DNA of 64,000 bases from Bedellia somnulentella (GCA_963576735.1 OY755183.1:16449213-16513212); one strand, 5' to 3'. Numbered from the stretch's first letter, positions 1 to 10,190 are shown. The notes: generated by a model not told the origin, from the letters alone. Translations and numbers: made by a program.

Positions 1-197
1 TAGTTATAAAATGCAATGGAAATAAATGAGTAAGTTTAGAATATTTGAGTCTCAAACATAATAAGAAAGACATTAAATATATTCGTGTTTCTCTTACAAG
101 TTACAAGCGGCGAATGAATTGCCAACAATCATTTAGAAACACCTGTCCAGGCGCCATGTGGTTACTCCATACACCGTGATAAAAACTCAAACTCAAC

Positions 198-470
198 TCA
201 AACGTTCACGCTGTATATCCCCGAATGACATTGTCACCTGGTGTTCAGAGTGAGTACCCACGTTTTGCTTGGACAGTCAACTCGCGTGATGGGGCCTATC
301 GCCGTTTTGTACGATTACATTGTCACATAAAGAAGAAGTAAGCCATATGGGTTCCCACCAAGTTAACAACCAAGATAAATTAATCAACATATATCTTTAG
401 AAAAGACCAATTGGTTTTGGCCTACCCCGACCCGGGATAAAAACCACGAGCATAGTCTCAGGCTCACAAA
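198..470 (-). mobile_element. SINE-A copy (tRNA-derived SINE), reverse orientation
   Basis: Reverse-strand copy of the family seen best at 2556-2918 and 13024-13366. Recognisable blocks are the 3' end (AACGTTCACGC), the segment GTACCCACGTTTTGCTTGGA, the central CCTATCGCCGTTTTGTACG, and the 5' tRNA-related part ending in CCCGACCCGGGAT. It is diverged and contains small insertions. Confidence 0.75.
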
Positions 471-674
471 GAAATCCAGAATAGTGACAGCGAACAGTGA
501 AAGGAGACATTAAAAAAACATTCGCAAGCCAGGAAAAAAATAAATGGCACGTTTCTTTTTTTTATTTTTGCTTATTTTCATTTTCATTTTGAAATAGCAC
601 AATTATTTTGAACGTATGATTAGATCTTATCCATGGCCAATTTATACGTTCAATAAAAAAGTGACTAAAGTACA

Positions 675-812
675 CCATCACCAAGAACCTTTATTTCACC
701 ATTTAATTCCCCACGCAACTTCCAAAAGTGACTGAGGAATTCCTAATTCCTTAGCTCTGGCTACCCCTTCAAGGGATTTATAGCCGTGAGTATATGTATG
801 TATGTATGTATG
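675..812 (+). mobile_element. SINE-C, 5'-truncated
   Basis: The 3' half of SINE-C: the block ending CCAAAAGTGACTGAGGAATT, then GCTCTGGCTACCCCTTC, GGGATTTATAGCCGTGAG and a TATATGTATGTATG tail. Truncation at the 5' end and a simple-repeat 3' tail are expected of a LINE-mobilised retroposon. Confidence 0.85.
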
Positions 813-878
813 ACAAAAGTACAGTGACCTTTGACATCTACTAATAAATAAAGAATAAATAAAGGAAAGAAAAACCTC

Positions 879-927
879 GACACAGGCGGGGATCGAACCC
901 GCGACCTCGGGTAAACGCCCCGACGCT
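879..927 (-). pseudogene. partial tRNA-like sequence in the inverted head
   Basis: Reverse-strand copy of the anticodon arm, T-arm and 3' acceptor strand of the T-element tRNA. The D-arm and 5' acceptor strand are missing because the inversion junction (GACGCT/CGAGG) lies at the end of the D-stem, so it cannot form a cloverleaf. Confidence 0.7.
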
Positions 928-1167
928 CGAGGTTTTTCTTTCCTTTATTTATTCTTTATTTATTAGTAATAATCCCCACATGAGGTTTTCATGAACAAAA
1001 AGATTTAAATTATGTAATAGTTAGGCGTTTTCAACATTTGCATTCTATCTGAAAAGGTAGACAAGTGGCCTTTCGAATTAGTAATAATTCGGAGGTAGGA
1101 AACGCAAACACTACTTAAACGTGTAAAAGAAATAAAGGATGGAAGAATTTCGCACTGGCAGCCAATT

Positions 1168-1238
1168 GACACGGTAGCTCAGTTGGCAGAGCGTCGGGGC
1201 GTTTACCCGAGGTCGCGGGTTCGATCCCCGCCTGTGTC
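1168..1238 (+). tRNA. tRNA-like gene 1 of 4 (T-element)
   Basis: A full cloverleaf can be drawn. The acceptor is GACACGG/CTGTGTC (one G-T pair), the D-stem GCTC/GAGC, the anticodon stem TCGGG/CCCGA with a 7-base loop GCGTTTA, and the T-stem GCGGG/CCCGC with loop TTCGATC. TAGCTCAGTTGG matches the pol III A-box exactly and GGTTCGATCCC is one base off the B-box. A T5 run (1243-1247) follows almost at once and would end a pol III transcript. The loop has C instead of the near-invariant U33. The triplet in the anticodon position is GTT, but the sequence is not a standard tRNA-Asn, so decoding function is doubtful. Confidence 0.55.
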
Positions 1239-1477
1239 GAGGTTTTTCTTTCCTTTATTTATTCTTTATTTATTAGTAATAATCCCCACATGAGGTTTTC
1301 ATGAACAAAAAGATTTAAATTATGTAATAGTTAGGCGTTTTCAACATTTGCATTCTATCTGAAAAGGTAGACAAGTGGCCTTTCGAATTAGTAATAATTC
1401 GGAGGTAGGAAACGCAAACACTACTTAAACGTGTAAAAGAAATAAAGGATGGAAGAATTTCGCCCTGGCAGCCAATT

Positions 1478-1548
1478 GACACGGTAGCTCAGTTGGCAGA
1501 GCGTCGGGGCGTTTACCCGAGGTCGCGGGTTCGATCCCCGCCTGTGTC
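1478..1548 (+). tRNA. tRNA-like gene 2 of 4 (T-element)
   Basis: Identical to the copy 310 bp upstream. The only change noted nearby is CGCCCTGG for CGCACTGG, 17 bases before the gene. Confidence 0.55.
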
Positions 1549-1787
1549 GAGGTTTTTCTTTCCTTTATTTATTCTTTATTTATTAGTAATAATCCCCACA
1601 TGAGGTTTTCATGAACAAAAAGATTTAAATTATGTAATAGTTAGGCGTTTTCAACATTTGCATTCTATCTGAAAAGGTAGACAAGTGGCCTTTCGAATTA
1701 GTAATAATTCGGAGGTAGGAAACGCAAACACTACTTAAACGTGTAAAAGAAATAAAGGATGGAAGAATTTCGCACTGGCAGCCAATT

Positions 1788-1858
1788 GACACGGTAGCTC
1801 AGTTGGCAGAGCGTCGGGGCGTTTACCCGAGGTCGCGGGTTCGATCCCCGCCTGTGTC
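1788..1858 (+). tRNA. tRNA-like gene 3 of 4 (T-element)
   Basis: Identical to the first copy, including the A-box, the near-B-box and the T5 run just downstream. Confidence 0.55.
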
Positions 1859-2097
1859 GAGGTTTTTCTTTCCTTTATTTATTCTTTATTTATTAGTAAT
1901 AATCCCCACATGAGGTTTTCATGAACAAAAAGATTTAAATTATGTAATAGTTAGGCGTTTTCAACATTTGCATTCTATCTGAAAAGGTAGACAAGTGGCC
2001 TTTCGAATTAGTAATAATTCGGAGGTAGGAAACGCAAACACTACTTAAACGTGTAAAAGAAATAAAGGATGGAAGAATTTCGCACTGGCAGCCAATT

Positions 2098-2168
2098 GAC
2101 ACGGTAGCTCAGTTGGCAGAGCGTCGGGGCGTTTACCCGAGGTCGCGGGTTCGATCCCCGCCTGTGTC
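2098..2168 (+). tRNA. tRNA-like gene 4 of 4 (T-element)
   Basis: Identical cloverleaf to the other three. The downstream tail of this last unit is 12 bp shorter and ends at the right target-site duplication. Confidence 0.55.
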
Positions 2169-2342
2169 GAGGTTTTTCTTTCCTTTATTTATTAGTAATA
2201 ATCCCCACATGAGGTTTTCATGAACAAAAAGATTTAAACCTTTGACATCTGTCCATTTGTTATATAGTCATGGGATAAACAGTTATTTTTTAATCACAGG
2301 GTGACTGTCGTTCCTGCCCCGATAAAGTAACGATGAAGAATT

Positions 2343-2554
2343 GTACTGCCGGCTTAGAATGCCGCTACTTCTATCTACCCACGGGTGTCGTAAGAGGCAA
2401 CTACGGGGGGGGGTCTTTTTTTAAGTGGTTTTTTTGGGCGTTGCGGTTGGAGACCCATCACCATCGATACTTTATTTCTATCATCGTCTCCCCTATCTGC
2501 ATTATATCTAAAGCTCTGGATACCCCTTTTTGGGATTTATGGCGGTGAGTATAT
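2343..2554 (+). mobile_element. SINE-C
   Basis: Starts GTACTGCCGGCTTAGAATG and runs to GGCGGTGAGTATATG. It contains a run of Gs after AACTAC. The middle is shortened, with CCCCTATCTGCA in place of the usual CCCCACTCAACTTCC. A 71-codon open frame here is accidental. Confidence 0.8.
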
Positions 2555-2555
2555 G

Positions 2556-2918
2556 TGATAGCCCAGTGGGTAGAACACTCGGTTATCGTGCAAACGACTA
2601 GTGTTCCAATCCTTGGTCGGGCCTACACCAATTTGTCTTTTCTAAAGACATATGTGTGGTTAATTTATCATGGTTGTTAACGGTGAGGGAAAACATCGTG
2701 AGAAAACCCACATGTCTGAGTTGTACTAAGTCATGTGACAGTGTATACGTACAAAACGGCGATAGGCCTGCTCCCTATCACGTGAGTACACTGTCCATGC
2801 AAAACGTGGGTACTCTGAACACCAGGTGACAAAGTCACGTGATGTTCAGAAGTATTAGTACCTCTGCCAACCCCTTCGGGGATATTCGGCTTGAACGTTT
2901 ATGTTATGTTATGTTATG
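2556..2918 (+). mobile_element. SINE-A (tRNA-derived), near full length
   Basis: The 5' part is tRNA-like: TGATAGCCCAGTGGGTAGAA is an A-box-type start, and a weakened T-arm ends in GGTCGGGCC. A tRNA-unrelated body follows with GGGAAAACATCGTGAG, GGCGATAGGCCTGCTCCCTA, AAAACGTGGGTACTC and CACGTGATGTTCAGAAG. The 3' end is GAACGTTTATGTTATG repeats. It abuts a SINE-C on its left and an RTE-like LINE fragment on its right. Confidence 0.8.
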
Positions 2919-2944
2919 AGTATATGTATTTATATGTAAATGAT

Positions 2945-3272
2945 TATGTGATCGTGTGAGGAATGAAGGGATTCGGGAAAGGTGTGGTGTACAAGATAAT
3001 ATTGTAAGAAAGATAGAAAAAGGAATGTTGAGATGGTTTGGGCATATAGAGAGGATGGATGACAGTAAATTGGTAAAAGAGATCTATAGAGCCAATGTGA
3101 AAGGCAATGTTAGTAGAGGACGACCTCGGAGGACACATTTGAATCAAATAGAAAATGTGCTCAAAAAGGCAGGTGTCCGAAGTACGAAGATCATACAAAG
3201 TGGCGATCGATAGTCTCTGCCTTCCCCAATGGGAACTAACGGCGTGAGAATATGAATGTATGTATGTGTATG
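2945..3272 (+). mobile_element. RTE-like LINE, 3' end fragment
   Basis: An open frame at 2956-3213 encodes the C-terminal end typical of an RTE-type non-LTR reverse transcriptase: MRNEGIRERCG, then MLRWFGHIERM, then RGRPRRT. The catalytic reverse transcriptase motifs are absent (5' truncation). After the frame come CTCTGCCTTCCCCAATGGGA, CGGCGTGAGAATATG and ATGTATGTATG. This 3' tail closely resembles that of SINE-C (GCCGTGAGTATATGTATGTATG), which suggests SINE-C uses this LINE's machinery. Confidence 0.8.
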
Positions 3273-3499
3273 AAGAATCACAGTGCCTTGGTCAATTCAT
3301 GCTATGAAAATCTATTGTCAACCTTATTTTGGCCACAGACTTTGACAGTAAAGGAAGGTTTATGTTTTGCATGTAAGCATCAAATACATGGCTGTGTGTT
3401 ATGCATTTTAATGTATGCACTTTAAATACATTATTAATGTAAGTGCGCTTAATTTTATAGTTCTTTTTCCGCGCAATTTACTTAAATATTTTTCTACAA

Positions 3500-3598
3500 C
3501 CGTGATAGCTCTATGAATAAGTACTTTCGTCCGTCATGCAGACAGGCGTGTGGGTTCCTATGCCAAACCCTCCGGGGATATTCCGCGAGAATGTACGC
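3500..3598 (+). mobile_element. degenerate SINE-A remnant
   Basis: GTGATAGCTCTATGAATAAG resembles the family's 5' start, and TATGCCAAACCCTCCGGGGA with the following ATATTCCGCG resembles its 3' end. The body between is lost. Confidence 0.5.
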
Positions 3599-3972
3599 AC
3601 AAGAAAAAAGAAAAATTGTAGTATCAAAATTGCTTCAATTCGGTTATTCATACAGTTTTCTCATGGTTTTCTCAATAAAATCAAACAGCAACAACACGAA
3701 GGCCATTGACACATGACATGTTAGTTATTAAACTTTATGAGCTTTTATACTAAAAGCTACCGCCTCTGGGGAGTCCTGATTTAATCCAATAAAAGTTTAT
3801 TTTAATCCTGTTTGTTACAAGAATTAGGGTTATAAAATAGCATGTTTTTCCGGTGGTGATACGATAGTGCGGATCGAGCAACGAATTAAGTTAAAAACGA
3901 TTCTTTGAGGAAATCTAGATATGAAGCAAAATAAAAATGGTTACTTACTACCTCTGTTACATATCCGCTAAG
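3599..3972. other. no recognised feature
   Basis: AT-rich unique DNA. The 67-codon frame beginning at 3513 runs through SINE-A sequence and is not convincing. Confidence 0.5.
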
Positions 3973-4190
3973 TACGGACTTATTATACATCGATCAAGTT
4001 AGCCTCATACTTAGTAAGACTTGTATTATGGGATATTAACTGAACGATTTAAAACACATTTATAAATAACATCCAAGACTAAGGAAAAATAATTTATACC
4101 TATCACATAGATGCTGCTCTCAGCGGGGATCAAACCCGCGACCTCCGTACCGGGAGGCCACCTCTCCACTCGGCCACGGACATCATCTAC
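3973..4190 (-). mobile_element. SINE-B (tRNA-derived), reverse orientation
   Basis: Read on the minus strand it begins GATGTCCGTGGCCGAGTGGA (tRNA-like 5' end with A-box), then GGAGGTCGCGGGTTTGATCC (B-box region), then GCTGAGAGCAGCATCTATGT. Its body contains CCCATAATACAAGTCTTAC and GGCTAACTTGATC. Three other copies (13853, 31985, 36899) have the same orientation. Confidence 0.85.
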
Positions 4191-4754
4191 TCTTATTCGT
4201 TCTAGCTAAAAAGTTATAGGTCCGACACAGGCTTTGAACCTACTATGTTCAGAGGCCGTACTTTACCTGACCTACAAAGGATATGAAGAATATGCAAGCT
4301 CGTTGTATAGTGTAACATGAATATAACTCTTTTGTTCTGAAAGCGTATCAGTGTGAGGAGTTACGCTCAGCCGATATTTGCTGAACAAACAACTACCAAA
4401 ACACGATATACAGGCCGATTTATTTTTGTAACCGTAAATATTGATATTTCAGGAATTTTGAACATGGCGTTGAGTTTGTTTATGTTTGTTAATGCAATTA
4501 GTTTTATTTTGAAATTATATTTAAATCACTTTTGTCAAAAGCCAAGTTAGGTTTGCTGAGATTTAAAATAGAACTGTATTAAACGCAAATGAATGAAAAA
4601 AATAAGTTATTAAGTTAAAAAATACCCCTTGGGTTATATGTTTGTATTAAATTGTGACTGTGTTGTGTTGGTTTTCCATTTGGCCAAGTCTTTCATTTTA
4701 TATCGATCTGAAGAGAGAATATTCTTTGACATGTAACACTCGCTAGGCATGTCT
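4191..4754. other. no recognised feature
   Basis: AT-rich sequence with one GC-richer piece near 4220-4280 (CCGACACAGGCTTTGAACC) that may be another decayed tRNA-derived fragment. Nothing coding is convincing. Confidence 0.4.
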
Positions 4755-4925
4755 TTTCTTAAGTAATCCGTGCGGTTTATTTAACGAAGTAGTCAACGGT
4801 GGGGGAAAACTTCGTTAGGAAACTTACACATAGCTGAGATGTAGTCATATGAATAAACCTGATCCTGTCCCTCTATCACGAAATATTACGTAAATCATAA
4901 CGTGAGTACTATGCATTATATAGAT
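4755..4925 (+). mobile_element. degenerate SINE-A
   Basis: CTTTTCTTAAGTAAT, GGTGGGGGAAAACTTCGTTA, AGCTGAGATGTAGTCATATG and CCTCTATCACG line up with the SINE-A body. Both ends are lost. Confidence 0.55.
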
Positions 4926-5836
4926 CGGTTTATGAATAGTCTTTAGGGATAGCTCGAGTTTTGAATCAAACAACTCCTCGTTTACTTATGGCACTTGGAA
5001 GGCGTAAAAATGGGTAAATCATGGATTGATATATTTCTAACCCTATTGCCGGACAAACAATTAAAAAATTCCGTTTCTCTACACGCCTCGTAACATTCCA
5101 AAGATAAAGTTGAATTCGAAGCCAACACTACACACTAACAAAAAAGAGTAAAATCGTATTACTTTTAAAACATCCTGTACTAATCCCATATTTGTTGTCA
5201 CCACTCCTGTTAGCTGACAAGGAGCAGCCTTGCCCATGATTCAAAACAGACTTTCAACTTTATTCTTAGCACCATAAAGTATACTTTAGATAAACAATGT
5301 GTTTATTTACACCAAGGAAAATTTTCGTGTGTTTTTGAAAACAAAACGCCGTTCTCAATCAACCGAGTTCGAAAATAACTTACAGACCGTTCTACAGCTA
5401 CAACGTGTGAAATGTACGTCTAATTGTATTTATTCTTTGAAGTACAACTTGTTGTGTATGTTTAAATACTGAATTATGTTTTGACTGAAAATTCAAATTT
5501 AATTTGGTGTACGGGTAATTTCAGGAGTAACGATCAAGTATCCAGTTATTTTTTAATATCCTAACCTAAATGTTACTTCTTTCAATAAATTTTGGTTTGA
5601 AAAACCCTCTCACCAATAAGAACTATTAGGCACTTTAATGGTTACCCCTAAGAAGGTCTGGCTTCTAAATATCTGAACCTCACCTCTTTTTATTGGCAGA
5701 GCTACACAGGTTGTGGATTTCTATGCTATTTAAGTATATATAAAACAAAACAGTAATGGCTGACTGACTTAATGTTATGGCATATGTTAGTTATTTTGGG
5801 TAGTAAGCACTAAGATATTTATAGTAAATATTACGT
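4926..5836. other. no recognised feature
   Basis: About 0.9 kb of AT-rich unique sequence. No open frame over 60 codons, RNA gene or repeat was recognised. Confidence 0.5.
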
Positions 5837-6062
5837 CATACATATACTCACACCATTAGTCCCCATTAGGGTAAGGCGAGTTTATTGTTCGCCACTTTTT
5901 ACGATCCTGGTAAACCTCTTTAACTTCATTTACATTAAACATTCTTATTTACATTCCCTTTCAGTGTTCACACTTCGGACGCCTGTCTTTTTAAGCACAT
6001 TCTTGCTATATGATCTAAATATGTCTTCAACTAACATTACCAACCACATTGGCTCTATAAAT
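5837..6062 (-). mobile_element. RTE-like LINE 3' fragment, reverse orientation
   Basis: The minus strand carries the end of the RTE-like LINE seen at 2945-3272. The tail CATATACTCACACCATTAGT is followed by CCCCATTAGGGTAAGG, CGCCACTTTTTACGATCC and GACGCCTGTCTTTTTAAGC. The reading frame is decayed. Confidence 0.7.
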
Positions 6063-6130
6063 CTAATTACTATGTCTTTAATAAATTATGACAAAGATAA
6101 TGATAAAAAAAATTATACCAAATATTTATA

Positions 6131-6370
6131 TGCTGTGTAGTTTCGGCTGAGAATAGCACTACCCCATTTCTTCCCGTGGGTGTTCGTAAGAGGCGGGTGG
6201 CTAAGGGTATTGGCGCTTTTTAAGTCATTTTTGGGCGATGCGGTTAGAGATCATCACCAAAAACATTTACTTCACAATCTTTTCCCCACTCAAATTATAA
6301 AAGCGGCTGAGGAATATTTTATTCCGAAAGCTCTGGCTACCCATTCAAGGGATTTATAGCCATGAGTATA
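6131..6370 (+). mobile_element. SINE-C, near full length
   Basis: Runs from TGCTGTGTAGTTTCGGCT to AGCCATGAGTATATAG. Internal drift includes CTCAAATTATAAAAGCGG where the family has CTCAACTTCCAAAAGTGG. The tail has changed to AG repeats. Confidence 0.8.
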
Positions 6371-7962
6371 TAGAGAGAGGTATGTATATTAAATATTTCA
6401 TTTACGTCATAGTTCCAAGATATAACTATACATAGCTTTTAGGTATGACGGAGGTTGCATCAAAGGAGTTCCCATGTCTAATTTTCGTCTTAGACGAGTT
6501 GTGACAGAAAATAGATATAGCTCTTTGTACAATCGTCTAGTAAAGTACAGGGTATTAAACATTAGATTAAAATTATCAGAACAATGCGGGATGAGAAATG
6601 TTTGGTGAGAAAATCTTAGTAGAGATATATTAGTTTGAGTGATATGATCCCCAATACGGTATTTTAATTTATAATGTGCAGATAAGAGTTTCATTTCATA
6701 ACAATACATTTTTAACATTCCGATCCGTTATTATTTTCATGATTAATTAAAAGTTATTTCTTTCTCTTTACATTATCAACATTATATTTCTACATGTCTA
6801 TTTCATGGACCTTAATTTTCCATCCTTATGCGTTTTCACTTCACTTAAAGTATACTTTAAAATAGACCATAATAAATAGATTTAATGACTTTTTCTGGCG
6901 AATGTCCGTTGTGTTTTGGCGCGCTGGCTACGGCCGGCCGCCATGACGCCGGAAGTCACAATTAAACCCTTATCATGTACCTCCATGGAGGCGGCACTAC
7001 AATTACTCACCTCCGGTAGAACTCCTGAGGGAAACCCAATTTTTTTTGTTTTTGACAGACAATTTTTGTAGGGATTTATAAATATAAGATAACTTTTCTG
7101 CCTACTGTGTCCTAAAAATATATACTTAATATAAAGAATAAATAACATATAATTGTTATTATAGCGTTGCAAATAGATAAGTTACTAACATAGTACGTAA
7201 GTTTTGTTTCTGTTACTAACATTAATTATTATAATATTATAATATGATTGTATTAACATAGTTGTAAGATATTTTGTAACTAACACACATAGACCTCGTC
7301 CGAAATAAAAAAAAATATATTTTATTTATTATTTAAAAATAAGTTAATAAGAAATATTTTAACTATGCCTTGTGTTAATATGTTTTATTAGAAATATGAC
7401 TACCGGTATGAGGCCATTCCACAGAACTAATTGCTTATGAAAAGACTAGTAAATTAAGTGTAACGCTTCGGAGTGTTTCAAAATTGAAATAGAAGTTTTG
7501 AATTGTGTGAATCCCTTTCTAAAAGATTACTTTAATAATTAATATGACTTGTGATTAAAGCGTAAATTCGTTTTTTTTTATATTTAAATATGAAGTTAGA
7601 CATAAATAACAAGATGAGATTTTTCTCCTATGTGAAATAAATTCATTCCTAAAAATTTTTTTTAATAATTCCCTTTATTTTTACTTATATTTTTTGTTAA
7701 TTTCATATCTAGGGCGTATATTTCGGGTAATTATTGTTGTTCTATGCAGATAAAACAAGTAATATGTTTTACCCTTCTAATGCTTATTTTTCTTGTATTT
7801 GTTGATTGTTCTTATAAATTGGACGAAAAAATTCTTTGAAATTCCACATACTTGTAGTCCATACTAAATTAGCCTCTTCATTAAAGAATTATATTTATTG
7901 GTATGAAAGCTGCAAGAAATATTTGAAAATTGGAATGTCTCAGGTTGGATCCAATAAGTTTT
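6371..7962. other. unique AT-rich DNA with a GC-rich patch at 6890-7030
   Basis: Mostly AT-rich without recognised genes. The patch at 6890-7030 is rich in CpG. Its minus strand reads through CTACCGGAGGTGAGTAA, which resembles a splice donor, and an open frame of 96 codons spans 6882-7172. I see no homology that would make this a real exon. Confidence 0.35.
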
Positions 7963-8140
7963 ATTATATTTCAATGTTACATCCTCAAGATTTAGTAAAC
8001 CATGTAGTCCGATCCAGGATACGCTGCATGGTCACACCGTTCAGAGCGAAAATAACTATTTTTCAACTCATTCCGTTCACCAATCGGTCTCTCGTCCCCC
8101 AATCCCGCTCCCATGCTCGGTTCCTCATTCTTTTTAGGTG
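7963..8140 (+). repeat. F repeat, copy 1 (unclassified dispersed repeat)
   Basis: Contains TTACATCCTCAAGATTTAGT, GATCCAGGATACGCTGCATG, CACCGTTCAGAGCGAAAATA, and CCGATTGG on the other strand. The same core occurs in reverse at 12629-12790. It contributes to an accidental open frame (7836-8177). I do not recognise the family. Confidence 0.7.
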
Positions 8141-8404
8141 TGCTGCATTGGAAACACGTCTCGTCTCCGTAAAATAGAAATTGTTACAATCATACAGTTT
8201 CAGCTTTTCAGCTAGAAAATGCCAGTGTATAATGACTGTTCAAGTAAATATATGAATTGACAAGGACCTACCTCCGAAATACTATATATGTAAATTCATT
8301 TTTGATAGTTGGCGGCAAAAATGGCGGTGAGTAATATAATCATTTTATGTTCTTAAGCCCCTTAATGACTTATTATACTTATACAGTTTTTTCTTCAATC
8401 CACT

Positions 8405-9560
8405 TTTTTAAGTGATGGTGCGATACTGCGCAGAAAGTGACATAATTCTAATTAACTTTATCAATGACCCACTTTTTAGTCTTATTAAAGTGATAATAAG
8501 TAATGTAATATTACCCAGAAGATTGAGGTAATGTATATCTAAAGTGGTTTTACCTACGCGATACAGCGTAGAAAGTGTCATGAATCATAAAAACAGTAAA
8601 GATGTTCAATATTAAAATTTTCTTAAAGAGATAATAAGGAATATTAACCAGAACATTGATTGTCATAATGTATTTTCTTGAACTGGTTTTACAAGATATC
8701 CCACAAAAGGTGACATGATTAATATGTATAACCAACTACTAAAATTTCAAAACGTGATAAGGCGTTATACCAAAAGGTTTTTTTTTTTAAATACTTTTCT
8801 TTTGTACGAGATACCTACTTCCCAGAAAGTAGCTTTATTCATTTCAGCATTATCATCAATCAGTACATAGTTACTACATGTATATTAAATAATACAATGT
8901 GCACCTACCGTACGTTGTCACAATGAATAATATTATACATCGACAACTTTTTAATCTTCTTAAAGAGGTAATACGAGTTGTTATCCAGAAGATCAATTGG
9001 CATGCGCCTTCCTAAAGTGGTTGTACGAGATACTTACCAGAAAGTATCTTTATTCATTTCAGCATTATCGTCATTCAGTACATAGTTACTTCATGTATAT
9101 GAAATAATACGGTGTGTACCTACCGTACGTTATCACAATGAATAATATTATACATCGACAACTTTTTAATCTTCTTAAAGAGGTAATACGAGTTATTATC
9201 CAGAAGATCAATTGGCATGCGCTTTCCTAAAGTGGTTGTACGAGATACTTCCCAGAAAGTAGCTTTATTCATTTCAGCATTATCATCAATCAGTACATAG
9301 TTACTTCATGTATATGAAATAATACGGTGTGCACCTACCGTACGTTATCACAATGAATAATATTATACATCGACAACTTTTTAATCTTCTTAAAGAGGTA
9401 ATACGAGATATTATCCAGAAGATCAATTGGCTTGCGCTTTCCTAAAGTGGTTGTACGAGATACTTCCCAGAAAGTAGCTTTATTCATTTCAGCATTATCA
9501 TCAATCAGTAAATAGTTACTACATGTATATTAAATAATACGGTGTGCACCGACCGTAAGT
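8405..9560 (+). repeat. tandem repeat array, 215-219 bp period with decayed earlier units
   Basis: GTACGAGATAC recurs at 8804, 9023, 9238 and 9453, giving periods of 219, 215 and 215 bp. Units share CATTTCAGCATTATC, GTACATAGTTACT, GCACCTACCGTACG, TATACATCGACAACTTTTTA and CCAGAAGATCAATTGGC. Shorter, older units precede them: GCGATACTGCGCAGAAAGTG near 8411, GCGATACAGCGTAGAAAGTG near 8557 and a third near 8694. They lie 140-150 bp apart. The array therefore looks like a satellite-like block in which a longer period was amplified recently. Confidence 0.85.
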
Positions 9561-9756
9561 TTTTACTATAAAAACGTTGAGTTGTCGGAAAATAATGTGT
9601 CATACGAACCAGTACGAATGGCGTACCCAAGCAAGAAGAACCTAAAGGTCGAGACGACCATAGTTCCCATCACTGACGAGTTCTCTGAACATTGGGGTTA
9701 TATATCCCAGCAGGATTAACATGAAACAGTATGATGGTAAGTATATCGACAGGTAC
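9561..9756 (+). other. candidate small coding fragment or exon, unproven
   Basis: Directly after the tandem repeat, one frame stays open from about 9530 to the stop at 9717-9719. It gives roughly 60 codons including MAYPSKKNLKVETTIVPI and ending EHWGYISQQD, with more C/G third positions than the surroundings. In another frame a stretch preceded by CATAG stays open to GATGGTAAGTAT, a good splice donor at about 9754. The two readings exclude each other and I recognise neither protein, so this is only a candidate. Confidence 0.2.
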
Positions 9757-10019
9757 CTGATAATCTACTCAGTGAATTTCACTTGAGGTGCTGACTTTGC
9801 CGTAATAATAGTTTGGAAAAATCACAAACACAATATCAGCTTTGATTGCCTTTTGGCTCTTAGTAACATATCCAATAACCTTGTTATGGATAAATCAACA
9901 TCATTATTTTGAATAATCACATGGTAATAATGTTTTTCATTATTACTCACAAACGAAAATTAAAATAGTTTTCATTATTACCCACATACAAAAGACGACG
10001 GACTATCTTGCTGTCTAAT

Positions 10020-10190
10020 TATGATGCCCACATGGCATTACTAGACCGCCGCCGCAACTGTCCCCGCTCGCTACGGTTGTGCTTGTACCTGCTGTGATGA
10101 AGACCGTGATGGACATGTCGCGTCACTGCCGCCGCCGCCACCGCCGCCGGCCGCCACCTGCTAGACGCTCACAGGTACACTCAGTGTCGT
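10020..10190. other. GC-rich CpG/GCC-repeat patch
   Basis: GC-rich DNA in AT-rich surroundings, with runs of CCGCCGCC in both phases. A plus-strand frame from ATG at 10097 has 35 codons, arginine- and proline-rich. CGCTCACAGGTACAC would be an acceptable splice donor. It could be an unannotated first exon or a regulatory patch; the sequence alone does not decide. Confidence 0.3.

Larger units (their letters stand above)
840..2237 (+). mobile_element. T-element multimer: one insertion with four tandem tRNA-bearing units and an inverted head
   Basis: The stretch is flanked on both sides by ACCTTTGACATCT (827-839 and 2238-2250), so it entered as a single event. Its first part (840-927) is the reverse complement of a unit's tail plus the last two thirds of the tRNA-like sequence. 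Four forward tRNA-like sequences follow at 1168, 1478, 1788 and 2098, with an exact 310-bp period and nearly no differences between units. The last unit lacks a short tail segment and ends GATTTAAA. Each unit has a tRNA-like cloverleaf in its middle and an AT-rich tail containing TAATAATCCCCACATGAGG. No protein is encoded. The 12-14 bp duplications seen here and at 26973-27537 fit target-primed reverse transcription better than a cut-and-paste element. I do not recognise a named family; other copies are at 22666, 26987, 27282 and 63086. Confidence 0.8.

Noticed and set aside
1168..2168. Calling the four tRNA-like sequences functional tRNA-Asn genes
   Set aside because: The GTT triplet sits in a loop without U33, the body does not resemble normal tRNA-Asn, and all copies are inside a mobile unit. 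Kept as tRNA-like.
840..2237. CRISPR-like or rDNA-type array
   Set aside because: Units are 310 bp with no spacer variation, in eukaryotic DNA, and contain no rRNA sequence.
840..2237. Hammerhead-ribozyme retrozyme
   Set aside because: The tandem structure invited the idea, but no CUGAUGA/GAAA core was found by eye in the unit.
7836..8177. 113-codon plus-strand frame
   Set aside because: Lies across repeat F, and the same peptide appears from the reverse copy at 12.6 kb; it is repeat-derived and no domain is recognised.
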